From assembly GCA_001403755.1 (NCBI GenBank), contig CYUH01000015.1, positions 1,218,589 through 1,282,588 on the forward strand: a stretch of 64,000 bases of DNA. The letters are read 5' to 3'. The DNA comes from Chryseobacterium senegalense. Its GTDB lineage: Bacteria; Bacteroidota; Bacteroidia; Flavobacteriales; Weeksellaceae. This document shows, piece after piece, positions 26,978 through 35,860 of the stretch. A program made the translations under genes and the position numbers. Each line of letters begins with the position of its first letter. The stretch's first letter is position 1. The notes beneath the pieces were generated by a model, which saw nothing but the letters and a program-made list of their open reading frames with translations, was not told the DNA's origin and made no database searches.

Positions 26978-27610
26978 TTATTGCGGAACAGTCAATTCCA
27001 GCCATACATTTTTGTACTCAGCTAAACGAAAATCGCAGCTACAAGGCGGATAATTGCACGTGTACTTCGCATTTTCGACCATTATATTACCATCAAAAGT
27101 TATATTTTTCTCATTTTCGAAAGGATGCATTATTGCAATTCGGAAAACTGGAAACAAATTTTTATTGGCTTTTTTAAAAGAAAATTGATATTCTTTAGTC
27201 GGTTTTTTAGCTTTTTTTGTTTTAAAAATTTTCAAAGTGGCTCCAGTGCGGCTTTTTTCACTCCATTCATATCGATAGTGATTTTGAGAGATTCGGTGTT
27301 TATGCAGACTATTCGTTTTTACATATTTAAAACTGAAAATAATATCCGTTCCAATTTTATCTTCACTCACTTCAAATTCGTGCACTTTGTTTTGCTCTTC
27401 ATCCGTAAGAAAGGCATAGAAATTTTCTGAACCACGTAAAAGTCTTAAATAATAATTGAAATTATCGGAATTGAAATAATTCACCACTTCATTCTGTACC
27501 TTTTCATTTTTACCGACCGCAATATATTTTGTAAGAAAATCAAATGAATAAGTCTGCGAATGGGCTACAGCAAAAAGCAATAGAAAAGTAAAAGCATAAA
27601 TTTTTCTCAT
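26978..27610 (-). CDS. Secreted hypothetical protein
   Basis: The ATG overlapping the glycosylase stop codon (ATGA arrangement) gives MRKIYAFTFLLLFAVAHSQ, a clean signal peptide, and 210 residues in total. The mature region is basic and beta-rich, with four Cys-containing positions clustered near the C-terminus (YTCNYPPCSCDFRLAEY), possibly disulfide forming or metal binding. I do not recognise the family. The overlap with the upstream DNA glycosylase gene implies translational coupling, although secretion of one product and DNA repair by the other suggests this is operon packing rather than shared function. Confidence 0.6.
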   Translation of the reverse strand: MRKIYAFTFLLLFAVAHSQTYSFDFLTKYIAVGKNEKVQNEVVNYFNSDNFNYYLRLLRGSENFYAFLTDEEQNKVHEFEVSEDKIGTDIIFSFKYVKTNSLHKHRISQNHYRYEWSEKSRTGATLKIFKTKKAKKPTKEYQFSFKKANKNLFPVFRIAIMHPFENEKNITFDGNIMVENAKYTCNYPPCSCDFRLAEYKNVWLELTVPQ

Positions 27611-28110
27611 AAAAACGATTTTAAGATTTCCCATTCTCTAAGTTTTTTTTCGAAGGAAATCGTGTGAAGCGGACTGGTTGATGGCAAAACGAATACAGGA
27701 ATTTCGCTTTCCTTTCCTGTTATTTTTAGTAGGTTTTTAAAAGATTTCTGCCCATTGCAAAAAATAGCTTTAATACTTGGGTAGTTTTGCAGCAATTGCT
27801 GAATATCGTTCGCTTCTTCATTTCGAATTTCAGAATCTAGACTTCCTTTTCGTTCGCAAGTATCGATTACATCCCAAAGAGCAATATTTTTTCTTTTTAA
27901 AAGCTCTAATTTTTCAACATAATCTGAAGACAAATTTTCATTAAATAAATGAAAAATAATCTTCCAAAATTGGTTTTGCGGATGTGCGTAATATTCTTTC
28001 ATTTCCAAAGATTTCGCGCCCGGTACAGAGCCTAGAATTAAAATTTTGGAATCTTCGGCAACTATTGGAGCAAAGGAAGAAATTCGATTTGGCGACTCTT
28101 TAAAGTTCAT
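27607..28110 (-). CDS. DNA-deoxyinosine (hypoxanthine) glycosylase, UDG superfamily
   Basis: The 167-residue protein carries the UDG-superfamily active-site block KILILGSVPGAKSLEMKEYY followed by AHPQNQFWKIIF, and a second block VLPSTSPLHT. This arrangement (GS-x-PG-x-x-SL and YAHP-x-N-x-FW) is that of the family 6 hypoxanthine-DNA glycosylases, which remove deaminated adenine from DNA; a MUG-type specificity is the alternative. Its TGA stop overlaps the start of the following secreted-protein gene by four bases. Confidence 0.82.
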   Translation of the reverse strand: MNFKESPNRISSFAPIVAEDSKILILGSVPGAKSLEMKEYYAHPQNQFWKIIFHLFNENLSSDYVEKLELLKRKNIALWDVIDTCERKGSLDSEIRNEEANDIQQLLQNYPSIKAIFCNGQKSFKNLLKITGKESEIPVFVLPSTSPLHTISFEKKLREWEILKSFL

Positions 28111-28180
28111 TTGATTTTTTTTGCAACTAAATACTTTTTGGAATGATTAATGCAGGTTTAAATATATAAAATTTTAAATT

Positions 28181-28729
28181 ATGAAAAAATTATCATTAAT
28201 TTTTGGAATGATGGTGTTATTTTTCACGACAAGTTGTAGAGAAATTGCCAATTCAGTACTGGATGCATTACCACCTTTCGATGTTCCGTTTAGCACCAAT
28301 GTAACTGTTCCGCTTGCAACTTTGAGTACAACTTCCTACACAAGAACGCCGGAAATTCCGATGAATATTGATTTGGATAAAACCATTAAAGAAAATAATC
28401 CCAAATTTTCGATCAATAATCTAAAATCTGTAAAGCTCAATTCGTTGAATATGCAATATGTAAGTTCACAATTTGATACAAAGTTGGATGTCATTAAAGA
28501 CGCAAAAATTTACATCAAAGCACCAAATCTTCCGGAGAAGTTAATTGCAGCAGCATTGAACAATACGAATCCTGATACGATTACTTTCACCGTTGCCAGC
28601 GAAGAACTCTTGGAATATTTTCGAACTTCTCAGAATTCATTGATTTTTGAAATTCAAGGCAGCAGACTTTCTGCAGACCAAATTACTCTGAAGATCAACT
28701 CAGGTTTCAATGTAAAAGTTCAATTATAA
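28181..28729 (+). CDS. Hypothetical lipoprotein
   Basis: The 182-residue product has a lipoprotein signal ending FFTTSCREIAN (Cys near 19). The mature part is rich in Thr, Asn and beta-prone sequence (NVTVPLATLSTTSYTRTPEI, LKSVKLNSLNMQYVSS), with a final short strand NSGFNVKVQL. The pattern resembles small envelope lipoproteins with an immunoglobulin- or LEA-like sandwich, but I cannot name a family. It is monocistronic, flanked by a divergent glycosylase gene and a bidirectional terminator. Confidence 0.65.
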   Translation: MKKLSLIFGMMVLFFTTSCREIANSVLDALPPFDVPFSTNVTVPLATLSTTSYTRTPEIPMNIDLDKTIKENNPKFSINNLKSVKLNSLNMQYVSSQFDTKLDVIKDAKIYIKAPNLPEKLIAAALNNTNPDTITFTVASEELLEYFRTSQNSLIFEIQGSRLSADQITLKINSGFNVKVQL

Positions 28730-28751
28730 AAAACTTAATTTCTTATATAAC

Positions 28752-28784
28752 AAAAAGGCTTCCGAACATTTCAGAAGCCTTTTT
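28752..28784. terminator. Bidirectional terminator
   Basis: An 11-base perfect stem (AAAAAGGCTTC with GAAGCCTTTTT) and an 11-base loop lies between two convergent genes, the lipoprotein (+) and S9 peptidase (-). The A/T ends supply a U tract in both directions. Confidence 0.88.
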
Positions 28785-28803
28785 TATTTATTTGAAAGTC
28801 AGA

Positions 28804-30798
28804 TTAAAGTGTTTCTCTTAACCAATCGTAAAATTCTCTTTGCCATACCAACCCGTTGTGAGCGTTCAAAACCCAGTGATTTTCGTTCGGAAAATACAGG
28901 AATTTCGCTTTCAAACCGTGAAGTTTTGCAGCTTGAAATGCTTCCTGACCTTGCTCATACGGCACTCGATAATCGATTCCGCCCTGGATAATCATCATTG
29001 GTTTATTCCATTGATCCACAAAGTTAATTGGATTGAAGTCGGTGAAAGCTTTAGGAAGCGGTTTTTCCATTGGACTTCCCACATCCCAATTGGCAAACCA
29101 TAATTCCTCAGTTGTTAACGCCCAAGATTTCATATCGAATAATCCATCGTGCGCGATGAAGGTTTTGAAACGATTATTGTGAATACCCGCCAACATGAAA
29201 ACGCTGTATCCGCCGTAGCTAGCTCCTACCGCTCCCATTCTATCGCCATCTACATAAGGCAAAGTTTTCGCGAAATCTGCGGCAGCAAGATAATCTTTCA
29301 TCGGTTGACCGCCCCAATCTTTCGAGATTTCCTCGTTCCATTGTGTTCCCCAACCCGGCATACCTCGTCGATTTGGTGCGACCACAATATATCCATTAGC
29401 AGCCATCAAAGCAAAATTCCATCGGGTGCTGAAATATTGCGTTAAAGCCGATTGTGGACCGCCTTGGCAATACAAAAGCGTAGGATATTTTTTGTTAGGG
29501 TCGAAGTTTGGTGGATAATGAAACCACACTCCCATTTCTTTGCCATCCGTGGTTTTCACCATTTTCAACTCGGATTTTCCGGGAGTGATTTTGGAGTAGT
29601 TATCTTTATTAACGTCTGTAATCTGCTTCATTGCACCATTTTTCAAATCGACAGAAAATAAATCCGCATTATGATTGATGTCGGTTCTGGTAACGACCAA
29701 TGAATTTTTGTTGAGCGCCAAAATTTCATTCACATCGAAATCTCCTTTGGTAATCTGCTGAATTTTAGCGGTTTTCGGATTCAAAGAGAATAGTTGCTTG
29801 GTCCCTCTGAAAGCTGTGGTATAATAAATCGTCTTAGAATCTGCAGCCCAAAAAACGTCACCCACTACACTTTCGTCCCAATCTTTGGTAAGGTTGGAAA
29901 CTTTTTGAGACTTCCAATCCATAATTTTGACATTATTCTTATCGGCCTCATAACCATCTCTTTCCATCGACATCCACAGAAGAGTTTTTCCGTCCGGTGA
30001 AAATTTAGGTCCCATATCGTACCCTTTATTGCTTTCTGTAAGATTTTTGGTCTTTCCTGAACTCAAATCATAAGCAAAAATGTCAGTATTGGTTGATTTT
30101 GCATATTCAGCGCCGCTCAATGGTTTAGTAACATATAGCAGTTGGCTAGAATCCGGACTCCAAATAAAATCTTCAGCTCCACCAAATGGTCTCTGCGGTG
30201 AATCCCACATTTTTCCTTCCAGCAAATCCTTGGCATTTTCTACGTTTTCAGAAACATTTACGACGAAAATATGGTTGTATTTTCCTTCGTTAAAATAATC
30301 CCAATGACGGTGATTGAGGTCGGTATAAATGTGCGATGTAGTTTTGGGAACATCGGAATATTTATCCTTTCCCATCACCTTTTCAACTAGAACCTGCTTG
30401 CTGAAAGCTATTTTTTTTCCATCAGGAGAAATCACGATATTATCTGCATCACCCATGGTGTAGAATTCTGCCCATGTTTTTCCTGCATCTTTCGATAGAA
30501 ATATTTTATCTCCTTCCTGAGCATAAATTCCGTTTTTATCCCATTGGATCAACGCTTTTTTCCCTAAATCCAGATTCGTGGATTCTGCCGTCTTTATATT
30601 GAAAAAATAGTTTTTCTTATTATTTTTTTCGGTTTTTAGGTCGGTTTTCCCGATGGAATAGATTAAGGAAGACTGATCCGGAGAAACGGCGTTAACCCCC
30701 AATTTATTGAGCGTCCAAAGAATTTCCGGCGTCATCAGATTTTGTGCATTCATAAGAAAAGGTGCTGCAATAGCGAGAATGGTGTGTTTTAGCTTCAT
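28804..30798 (-). CDS. Secreted S9 family peptidase (prolyl oligopeptidase / dipeptidyl peptidase type)
   Basis: The 664-residue protein has a signal peptide ending LMNAQN. An N-terminal beta-propeller follows (repeated motifs such as VISPDGKKIAFSKQ, IWSPDSSQLLYVT and KFSPDGKTLLWMS), then an alpha/beta-hydrolase domain. The nucleophile is Ser527 in GASYGGYS; the acid and base are in GGIDYRVPYEQ and NENHWVL. Such enzymes release dipeptides or acyl amino acids in the periplasm and feed peptide use. The exact specificity (DPP-like or acylaminoacyl peptidase) is open. A hairpin lies in the region before its ATG (30814-30845). Confidence 0.92.
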   Translation of the reverse strand: MKLKHTILAIAAPFLMNAQNLMTPEILWTLNKLGVNAVSPDQSSLIYSIGKTDLKTEKNNKKNYFFNIKTAESTNLDLGKKALIQWDKNGIYAQEGDKIFLSKDAGKTWAEFYTMGDADNIVISPDGKKIAFSKQVLVEKVMGKDKYSDVPKTTSHIYTDLNHRHWDYFNEGKYNHIFVVNVSENVENAKDLLEGKMWDSPQRPFGGAEDFIWSPDSSQLLYVTKPLSGAEYAKSTNTDIFAYDLSSGKTKNLTESNKGYDMGPKFSPDGKTLLWMSMERDGYEADKNNVKIMDWKSQKVSNLTKDWDESVVGDVFWAADSKTIYYTTAFRGTKQLFSLNPKTAKIQQITKGDFDVNEILALNKNSLVVTRTDINHNADLFSVDLKNGAMKQITDVNKDNYSKITPGKSELKMVKTTDGKEMGVWFHYPPNFDPNKKYPTLLYCQGGPQSALTQYFSTRWNFALMAANGYIVVAPNRRGMPGWGTQWNEEISKDWGGQPMKDYLAAADFAKTLPYVDGDRMGAVGASYGGYSVFMLAGIHNNRFKTFIAHDGLFDMKSWALTTEELWFANWDVGSPMEKPLPKAFTDFNPINFVDQWNKPMMIIQGGIDYRVPYEQGQEAFQAAKLHGLKAKFLYFPNENHWVLNAHNGLVWQREFYDWLRETL

Positions 30799-30813
30799 AA
30801 AAATTAATTTAAA

Positions 30814-30845
30814 AAACTGCAGTAAGAAATTCCAGACTGCAGTTT
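30814..30845 (-). terminator. Hairpin with T6 tail downstream of the PH-like gene and upstream of the S9 peptidase gene
   Basis: On the minus strand AAACTGCAGT and ACTGCAGTTT form a 10-base perfect stem with a 12-base loop and a T6 run. It can end the PH-like gene transcript. A TATCTTTG -7-like element (30855-30848) lies just before it, so if that promoter is used the hairpin would sit in the peptidase leader and might attenuate it. Confidence 0.65.
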
Positions 30846-30875
30846 GACAAAGATAAAGAAAATTAAGCCGATTAT

Positions 30876-31355
30876 TTAATTCACCAGCTCTAGTTGTCTA
30901 AGGAAATCTTCGGTATTTTCGGGCGAAATCATGTAAGTTTTCCCGGATTTCATTGTGATTTGTATTTTCTTGTCAACATTGGTGACATACCAAACGTCGT
31001 TTCCGTTGAAATAACCGAAATAACCAAACATTCCACCAACACCAAAAGTTCGAATATTAAATTTTTTTCCTGTGATTATTTCCACATTTGCTATTTCCTC
31101 TTTTACTATTTTGAAATTAACGAAGCTGTTTTTAATTAAAATATTCTTTTGCGCATCGACAGAAATCGTAGGAACCATTAAATAGGAAGAAATTACGGCT
31201 ATGCAAACAATCGCCACTGGGAATGTAAGAGCAAATTCCTTTTCTGTAAGAATTTCATAAAAGCCGAAACCAATCACCAAAAAGCAAATTACACCAAAAA
31301 GAATCGTAAAGATCCTGGTTTGCTGATCCATTTTTGCAGTTGGAAAAGTTTTCAT
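30876..31355 (-). CDS. Membrane protein with bacterial PH-like domain
   Basis: The 159-residue protein has two membrane helices (about 14-33 and 42-60). A cytoplasmic beta-rich domain follows, with the PH-like progression ISVDAQKNILIKNSF, KEEIANVEIITGKKFNIRTFG, a Gly/Phe-rich turn GVGGMFGYFGYF, and VDKKIQITMKSGKTYMISPE-type strands. This is typical of small bacterial PH-domain proteins whose role is unknown. The gene ends in a hairpin shared with the S9 peptidase leader. An internal ATG at residue 9 is an alternative start. Confidence 0.65.
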   Translation of the reverse strand: MKTFPTAKMDQQTRIFTILFGVICFLVIGFGFYEILTEKEFALTFPVAIVCIAVISSYLMVPTISVDAQKNILIKNSFVNFKIVKEEIANVEIITGKKFNIRTFGVGGMFGYFGYFNGNDVWYVTNVDKKIQITMKSGKTYMISPENTEDFLRQLELVN

Positions 31356-31389
31356 TTGTTAGAAATAAAAGTGAAGGTTTTATTTAAAA

Positions 31390-31737
31390 TTAATCATTGG
31401 CTGAAGTGAAAATTCCGCTAAGCAATGAAGTGATTAATGAGAGTGCGATGCTGAAAATAAATGCCCACCAAAATCCATCAACTTGCATCCCATCGATAAA
31501 ATAATCGGCAATTAAAATAACCAAAGCATTGATTACTAACGAGAAAAGGCCGAGGGTAAGAATTGTTAATGGTAATCCTAAAATTTTCAGAATAGGAGTA
31601 ACAATTAAATTTAAAACACCTAAGACGATGGCAAAAACAATTGCCGTAGAAAATCCATCGATGTGAACACCTGATAATACTTTGGTAAGGAAAAAAGCAA
31701 CTACTGCAGTTAATAAAAGTCTGATAATTAAGTTCAT
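31390..31737 (-). CDS. Small four-helix membrane protein, phage holin 4_2 superfamily
   Basis: The 115-residue protein consists almost wholly of four hydrophobic helices with the family pattern of a short N-terminal helix, AIVFAIVLGVLNLIVTPILK, LPLTILTLGLFSLVINALVI and a closing helix. The LGL-N-x3-P-x-L and GLF-x3-NA motifs are typical of the so-called phage holin family, whose members are widespread chromosomal genes and not evidence of a prophage. Its ATG overlaps the stop codon of the upstream DUF2147 gene (ATGA), so the two are translationally coupled. Confidence 0.8.
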   Translation of the reverse strand: MNLIIRLLLTAVVAFFLTKVLSGVHIDGFSTAIVFAIVLGVLNLIVTPILKILGLPLTILTLGLFSLVINALVILIADYFIDGMQVDGFWWAFIFSIALSLITSLLSGIFTSAND

Positions 31738-32207
31738 ATAAATTTTAATTTAGTTAATACATCGTTTGATATTTTCTTAAATGTCATAGATTTTCCGATC
31801 CATTTGAATTTCCAAAAACCTCGAACTTTTAAGGTTCCATCTTTGGTTAAACTAGCGGAAGAATCCCAATATCTACCGGAGGTGGCATCATAGATTTTTC
31901 CATTTTCCCACGAATGATTATGAGCATTATAGCGCAATCCCTCTAGGATTTCCATTCCGAGTATTTTTCTTTTACGAAGAGCAGGGTTGGGATTTTCCGT
32001 ATCGTAGCGCATATTCATAGGTTTTCCGCTGCCCAAAGTTTGATCAAACCATAGTACTTTTGCCCGAAATTCACCATTTAATTTATACACTTCTACCGCT
32101 ACACTTTTATCCGTGGCCAGCCAACTTCCCAAAACTAAATCTGCTTTGGATTGGCCATTCAAGGTAAAAAAAATGAGGCTGAATGCTATTAAAAAAAATC
32201 TCTTCAT
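31734..32207 (-). CDS. DUF2147 domain secreted protein
   Basis: The ATG at MKRFFLIAFSLIFFTLNGQ gives 157 residues with a signal peptide; an upstream TTG four codons away is less likely. The mature protein fits DUF2147: LGSWLATDKSVAVEVYKLNG, LRKRKILGMEILEGLRYN, GKIYDATSGRYWDSSASL and LKVRGFWKFKWIGKSMTF. The domain is a lipocalin-like beta barrel in the periplasm with no settled function. A degenerate promoter (TTG, 19 bases, TATATTGC) lies upstream. It is coupled to the four-helix membrane protein gene. Confidence 0.85.
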   Translation of the reverse strand: MKRFFLIAFSLIFFTLNGQSKADLVLGSWLATDKSVAVEVYKLNGEFRAKVLWFDQTLGSGKPMNMRYDTENPNPALRKRKILGMEILEGLRYNAHNHSWENGKIYDATSGRYWDSSASLTKDGTLKVRGFWKFKWIGKSMTFKKISNDVLTKLKFI

Positions 32208-32294
32208 TGTCCTAAGCAATATACAAGATTTTTGCCATTGCTCAAGGAAAATTGCGAAATTTTTGATCTATAAATAAAAAATACCATAAAAGAA

Positions 32295-32321
32295 AAAATC
32301 CCAACTCAAAGCTGGGATTTT
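32295..32321 (-). terminator. Terminator of hppA
   Basis: On the minus strand a 9-base stem (AAAATCCCA with TGGGATTTT) with a 9- to 10-base loop lies 22 bases after the hppA stop and supplies a U-rich 3' side. Confidence 0.75.
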
Positions 32322-32342
32322 ATCATACGTAATCATATTTTC

Positions 32343-35084
32343 TTAAAAACTTAGAACTCTTACATCAATTCTTCTGTTTTGAGCTTTGCATTCATCGGTA
32401 TCATTGGCTTCGCATACTGGGAATTGCGAACCATATCCTTCCGCTTCTATTCTATCTGCAGAAATTCCTATTTCCAGCAATTTCAATTTTGCAGTTTGTG
32501 CCCGCAGGTTTGATAATTTCAAGTTGCTACTTTCGTTTCCGGTATTGTCTGTATATCCACCTAATTTCACTTTAAGATTAGGATACGCATGCATGATTTC
32601 GGCCAAATTATTTAGTTGCGTATCCGATCCTGGCTTCAAATCTGCACTTCCACTTTGGAAATAAAGATTTTCAATGGTGTACCATTGGTTGGGATCTAGC
32701 ATTTTTTGATCTTCCAATTTCACTCCGTTATACAAGGCATATAACTGGCTGTTTTCTCCGATAGCAATGGATTTATTGGTTAATTTAATTTCTTGAATAT
32801 CACCAGTATCATACACAAAATCTCCTTCTGCATTCAGGCTTCCTTTTACTTCTTGGGCTTCTACTGAAGTTCCTGCGTTCATTCCTTGGACAGCATCAGT
32901 TGTAGCGGCCATAGTTCCAGCATTTGCCATCAAAGATTCTAATTTTAATTTTCTGTTTTCCTCTATTTTATCTTTATGTAAAATTGCTAATGTAGGCGCT
33001 ATTACCAATGAAACAATCGACATTAATTTAATTAAAATATTCATCGAAGGCCCGGAAGTATCTTTGAACGGATCTCCGACTGTATCTCCGGTTACGGACG
33101 CTTTGTGCGGATCAGAACCTTTGTAATAAGTTTGTCCATTGATATCAACACCTTTTTCGAAAGATTTTTTTGCGTTGTCCCAAGCTCCACCGGCGTTATT
33201 TTGGAACATTCCCATTAACACACCAGAAACAGTAGCTCCTGCTAAAAATCCACCTAAAACTTCAGGCCCAAAAATAAAACCAACAAGAAGTGGGGAAACG
33301 ATCGCAATTGCTCCCGGAAGTAGCATTTTTTTAATGGAAGCATCCGTAGAGATCGCGACACATTTTTCGTACTCAGGGGTTGCTTTTCCTTCAAGAATTC
33401 CGGGGATTTCTCTGAATTGTCGTCTCACTTCCTCCACCATGGCCATTGCAGCTTGCCCAACAGCGGTGATGGCTAATGAAGAAAATATGAACGGAATCAT
33501 TGCTCCAACAAACAATCCAGCTAAAACATCAGCGCGATAAATATCAATTCCATCAATACCCGCAATTCCAACGAAAGCTGCAAATAAAGCCAAAGCCGTT
33601 AATGCTGCGGATGCAATGGCAAAACCTTTTCCTGTTGCAGCGGTAGTATTTCCAACAGCATCAAGAATATCAGTTCTTTCTCTAACTTCTTTCGGCAGCT
33701 CGCTCATTTCGGCGATTCCACCGGCGTTATCAGCGATAGGACCGAAAGCGTCAATTGCTAATTGCATTGCAGTTGTAGCCATCATTCCGGCTGCTGCGAT
33801 GGCGACTCCATAAAGTCCTGCGCAAAGAAAAGAACCATAAATCCCACCAGCTAAGACCAAAATCGGTAATAAGGTAGATTCCATTCCGACTGATAAACCA
33901 CCGATAATATTGGTTGCGTGACCAGTGGACGATTGTTTTACAATACTTTTTACAGGTCTTTTGCCCATTGCCGTGTAATATTCGGTGATGATACTCATCA
34001 ATGTTCCTACAATTAATCCTACTATGATGGCTCCGAAAACACCCATTTTTGTGAATTCATGCCCTCTTAACGTCATTGTTTCTGGTAATAAATAATTGAC
34101 AAGAAAATAGGAAGAAACCGCGGTAAGTATTATACTGCCCCAGTTTCCTAAATTCAAGGCATTTTGCACAGGTGCCGTATCCAATTCTGTTTGATCTGCA
34201 ATTTTCACAAATAAAGTTCCAATCATTGAAAAAATAATGCCCGTTCCTGCGATAAGCATTGGCAAAAGAATCGGTGCATAACCACCAAAGGCATCTTGAG
34301 AAAAAGTTTCTCTACCCAAAACCATTGTTGCTAAGACCGTTGCTACATAAGAACCGAACAAATCGGCACCCATTCCGGCAACATCACCTACGTTATCGCC
34401 CACATTATCCGCAATTGTAGCTGGATTTCGGGGATCATCTTCCGGGATACCGGCTTCTACTTTACCTACTAAATCAGCACCTACATCGGCAGCTTTGGTG
34501 TAAATACCACCGCCAACTCTTGCAAATAGTGCAATAGATTCTGCTCCCAATGAAAATCCGGTAAGAATTTCGATGGTTTTCTCCATTTCGTGAGAATCAA
34601 CAGAAGAACCAGGTGCGAAGATTTGCTTAATGATAAGGTATAAAGCACCCAAACCCAAAACCGCTAAACCAGCAACGCCCATTCCCATAACGGAACCACC
34701 GGTAAAAGAAACTTTCAAAGCTTTGGATAAAGAGGTTTTTGCAGCTTCAGCGGTTCTCACATTAGATTTAGTCGCGATTTTCATCCCTATAAAACCAGCT
34801 AAAGCCGAAAGAATTGCACCCACGATAAACGCCAAGCCTATACTCCAATGGGAATTGGCATTAGAAGCGCCCATCACACCGAGCAAAATAGCCACAATAA
34901 CTACAAAATACATCATAATTTTGTATTCCGCTTTTAAGAATGCCATTGCACCATCCGCGATGTGACCACTAATTTCTTTCATCCGATCGTTTCCTGCGTT
35001 TTGTTTACTTACCCATGCGCTTTGCACAAAGGTGTAAATTAAGGCCAAAATACCAAAAATAGGTACTAAAATAAATAGATTCAT
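32343..35084 (-). CDS. hppA: Membrane pyrophosphatase (ion pump) with C-terminal OmpA-like peptidoglycan-binding domain
   Basis: Residues 1-735 form a membrane-bound pyrophosphatase with about 16 helices and the signatures DVGADLVGKVEAGIPEDDPR, NVGDNVGDVAGMGADLFG and the C-terminal DTVGDPFKDTSGPS. Ala482 in GNTTAATGKG marks the potassium-dependent class (the independent class has Lys). Whether H+ or Na+ is pumped cannot be decided by eye. After a linker, residues 801-913 form an OmpA C-like domain with LYFQSGSADL, GYTDNTGN, LSNLRAQTAKLKLL and the closing NRRIDVRVLSF; the binding Asp (846) and Arg (861) are present. Both ends of these pumps face the periplasm, so the domain could anchor the pump to peptidoglycan. 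ppa lies upstream. Confidence 0.93.
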   Translation of the reverse strand: MNLFILVPIFGILALIYTFVQSAWVSKQNAGNDRMKEISGHIADGAMAFLKAEYKIMMYFVVIVAILLGVMGASNANSHWSIGLAFIVGAILSALAGFIGMKIATKSNVRTAEAAKTSLSKALKVSFTGGSVMGMGVAGLAVLGLGALYLIIKQIFAPGSSVDSHEMEKTIEILTGFSLGAESIALFARVGGGIYTKAADVGADLVGKVEAGIPEDDPRNPATIADNVGDNVGDVAGMGADLFGSYVATVLATMVLGRETFSQDAFGGYAPILLPMLIAGTGIIFSMIGTLFVKIADQTELDTAPVQNALNLGNWGSIILTAVSSYFLVNYLLPETMTLRGHEFTKMGVFGAIIVGLIVGTLMSIITEYYTAMGKRPVKSIVKQSSTGHATNIIGGLSVGMESTLLPILVLAGGIYGSFLCAGLYGVAIAAAGMMATTAMQLAIDAFGPIADNAGGIAEMSELPKEVRERTDILDAVGNTTAATGKGFAIASAALTALALFAAFVGIAGIDGIDIYRADVLAGLFVGAMIPFIFSSLAITAVGQAAMAMVEEVRRQFREIPGILEGKATPEYEKCVAISTDASIKKMLLPGAIAIVSPLLVGFIFGPEVLGGFLAGATVSGVLMGMFQNNAGGAWDNAKKSFEKGVDINGQTYYKGSDPHKASVTGDTVGDPFKDTSGPSMNILIKLMSIVSLVIAPTLAILHKDKIEENRKLKLESLMANAGTMAATTDAVQGMNAGTSVEAQEVKGSLNAEGDFVYDTGDIQEIKLTNKSIAIGENSQLYALYNGVKLEDQKMLDPNQWYTIENLYFQSGSADLKPGSDTQLNNLAEIMHAYPNLKVKLGGYTDNTGNESSNLKLSNLRAQTAKLKLLEIGISADRIEAEGYGSQFPVCEANDTDECKAQNRRIDVRVLSF

Positions 35085-35189
35085 AGATTATTTTTTTAAT
35101 GTTAACTAATTGTTAAATAAAACCTTAAATCTAAAGTACACATTTATTTTCAAATACCTGTATTTTTTTTCATGAAGAAAATCAACAAA

Positions 35190-35215
35190 AAAAACAGATG
35201 TGAACATCTGTTTTT
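35190..35215 (-). terminator. Terminator of ppa
   Basis: An 11-base stem (AAAAACAGATG with CATCTGTTTTT) and a TGAA loop lies between ppa and hppA. It separates the two pyrophosphatase genes into distinct transcripts. Confidence 0.85.
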
Positions 35216-35239
35216 ATTATCATTAAAAAGTATTTTGAA

Positions 35240-35851
35240 TTAACCGCCAAATTTACTTGCGTAATCTTTCTGAGAAGCTTTAATCACTTTTTTAGCATGT
35301 TCAGCTCCGTAAACCTCTTCAATTCTACATTTTGCCGGCTCATCCGGAAGATTTTTGTAGGTCAGGAAGTAGTGCATCAATCGCTTGATTTCAGCTTGTG
35401 GTAATTCTGAAACATCGCGGAAATGTCCAAAAGCGTGATCACCCTTCATCACCGCAACGATCTTATCATCTGCTTCTCCTTTATCAATCATTTTGAAACC
35501 TCCGATTGGAATCGCTTCCATTAACATACCTCCTGCATGGATATTGTGTGAGCTAAGTACACAAATATCCAGTGGATCTAAATCTCCGGCATTCACATCA
35601 GCAGCTCCACTTTCTAAGGCGAGTTTAAGGACTTCATCGTGGCAATAAGTTCTTGGAATAAATCCGTACAAAGCCGGAATAATATTGGAAAACTGTTGAG
35701 GACGGTCAACTTTAAGGTAACCACTTTGTTTATCGATTTCGTATTTAATGGTATCGGAGGGAACGATTTCTACAAAAACGTTCACAACATCTGGCGCTTC
35801 TGAACCTGCAGAAATCCCATGCCAAGGATGCGCTTTAAAATTTGGTATCAT
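35240..35851 (-). CDS. ppa: Soluble family I inorganic pyrophosphatase
   Basis: The 203-residue enzyme shows the family I active-site residues in VFVEIVPSDTIKYEID (Glu, Lys), YGFIPRTYC, GDLDPLDICVL (metal Asp triad) and a KGDHAFGHFRDVSEL segment. It hydrolyses cytosolic pyrophosphate released by biosynthesis. Its neighbour downstream is the membrane pyrophosphatase, so the cell can either waste or harvest the same bond; a terminator between them suggests separate control. Confidence 0.95.
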   Translation of the reverse strand: MIPNFKAHPWHGISAGSEAPDVVNVFVEIVPSDTIKYEIDKQSGYLKVDRPQQFSNIIPALYGFIPRTYCHDEVLKLALESGAADVNAGDLDPLDICVLSSHNIHAGGMLMEAIPIGGFKMIDKGEADDKIVAVMKGDHAFGHFRDVSELPQAEIKRLMHYFLTYKNLPDEPAKCRIEEVYGAEHAKKVIKASQKDYASKFGG

Positions 35852-35860
35852 TTATTTATA

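Noticed and set aside
31390..31737. Holin-like gene as a prophage sign
   Set aside because: This family is common as a chromosomal four-helix protein, and no other phage gene is present.
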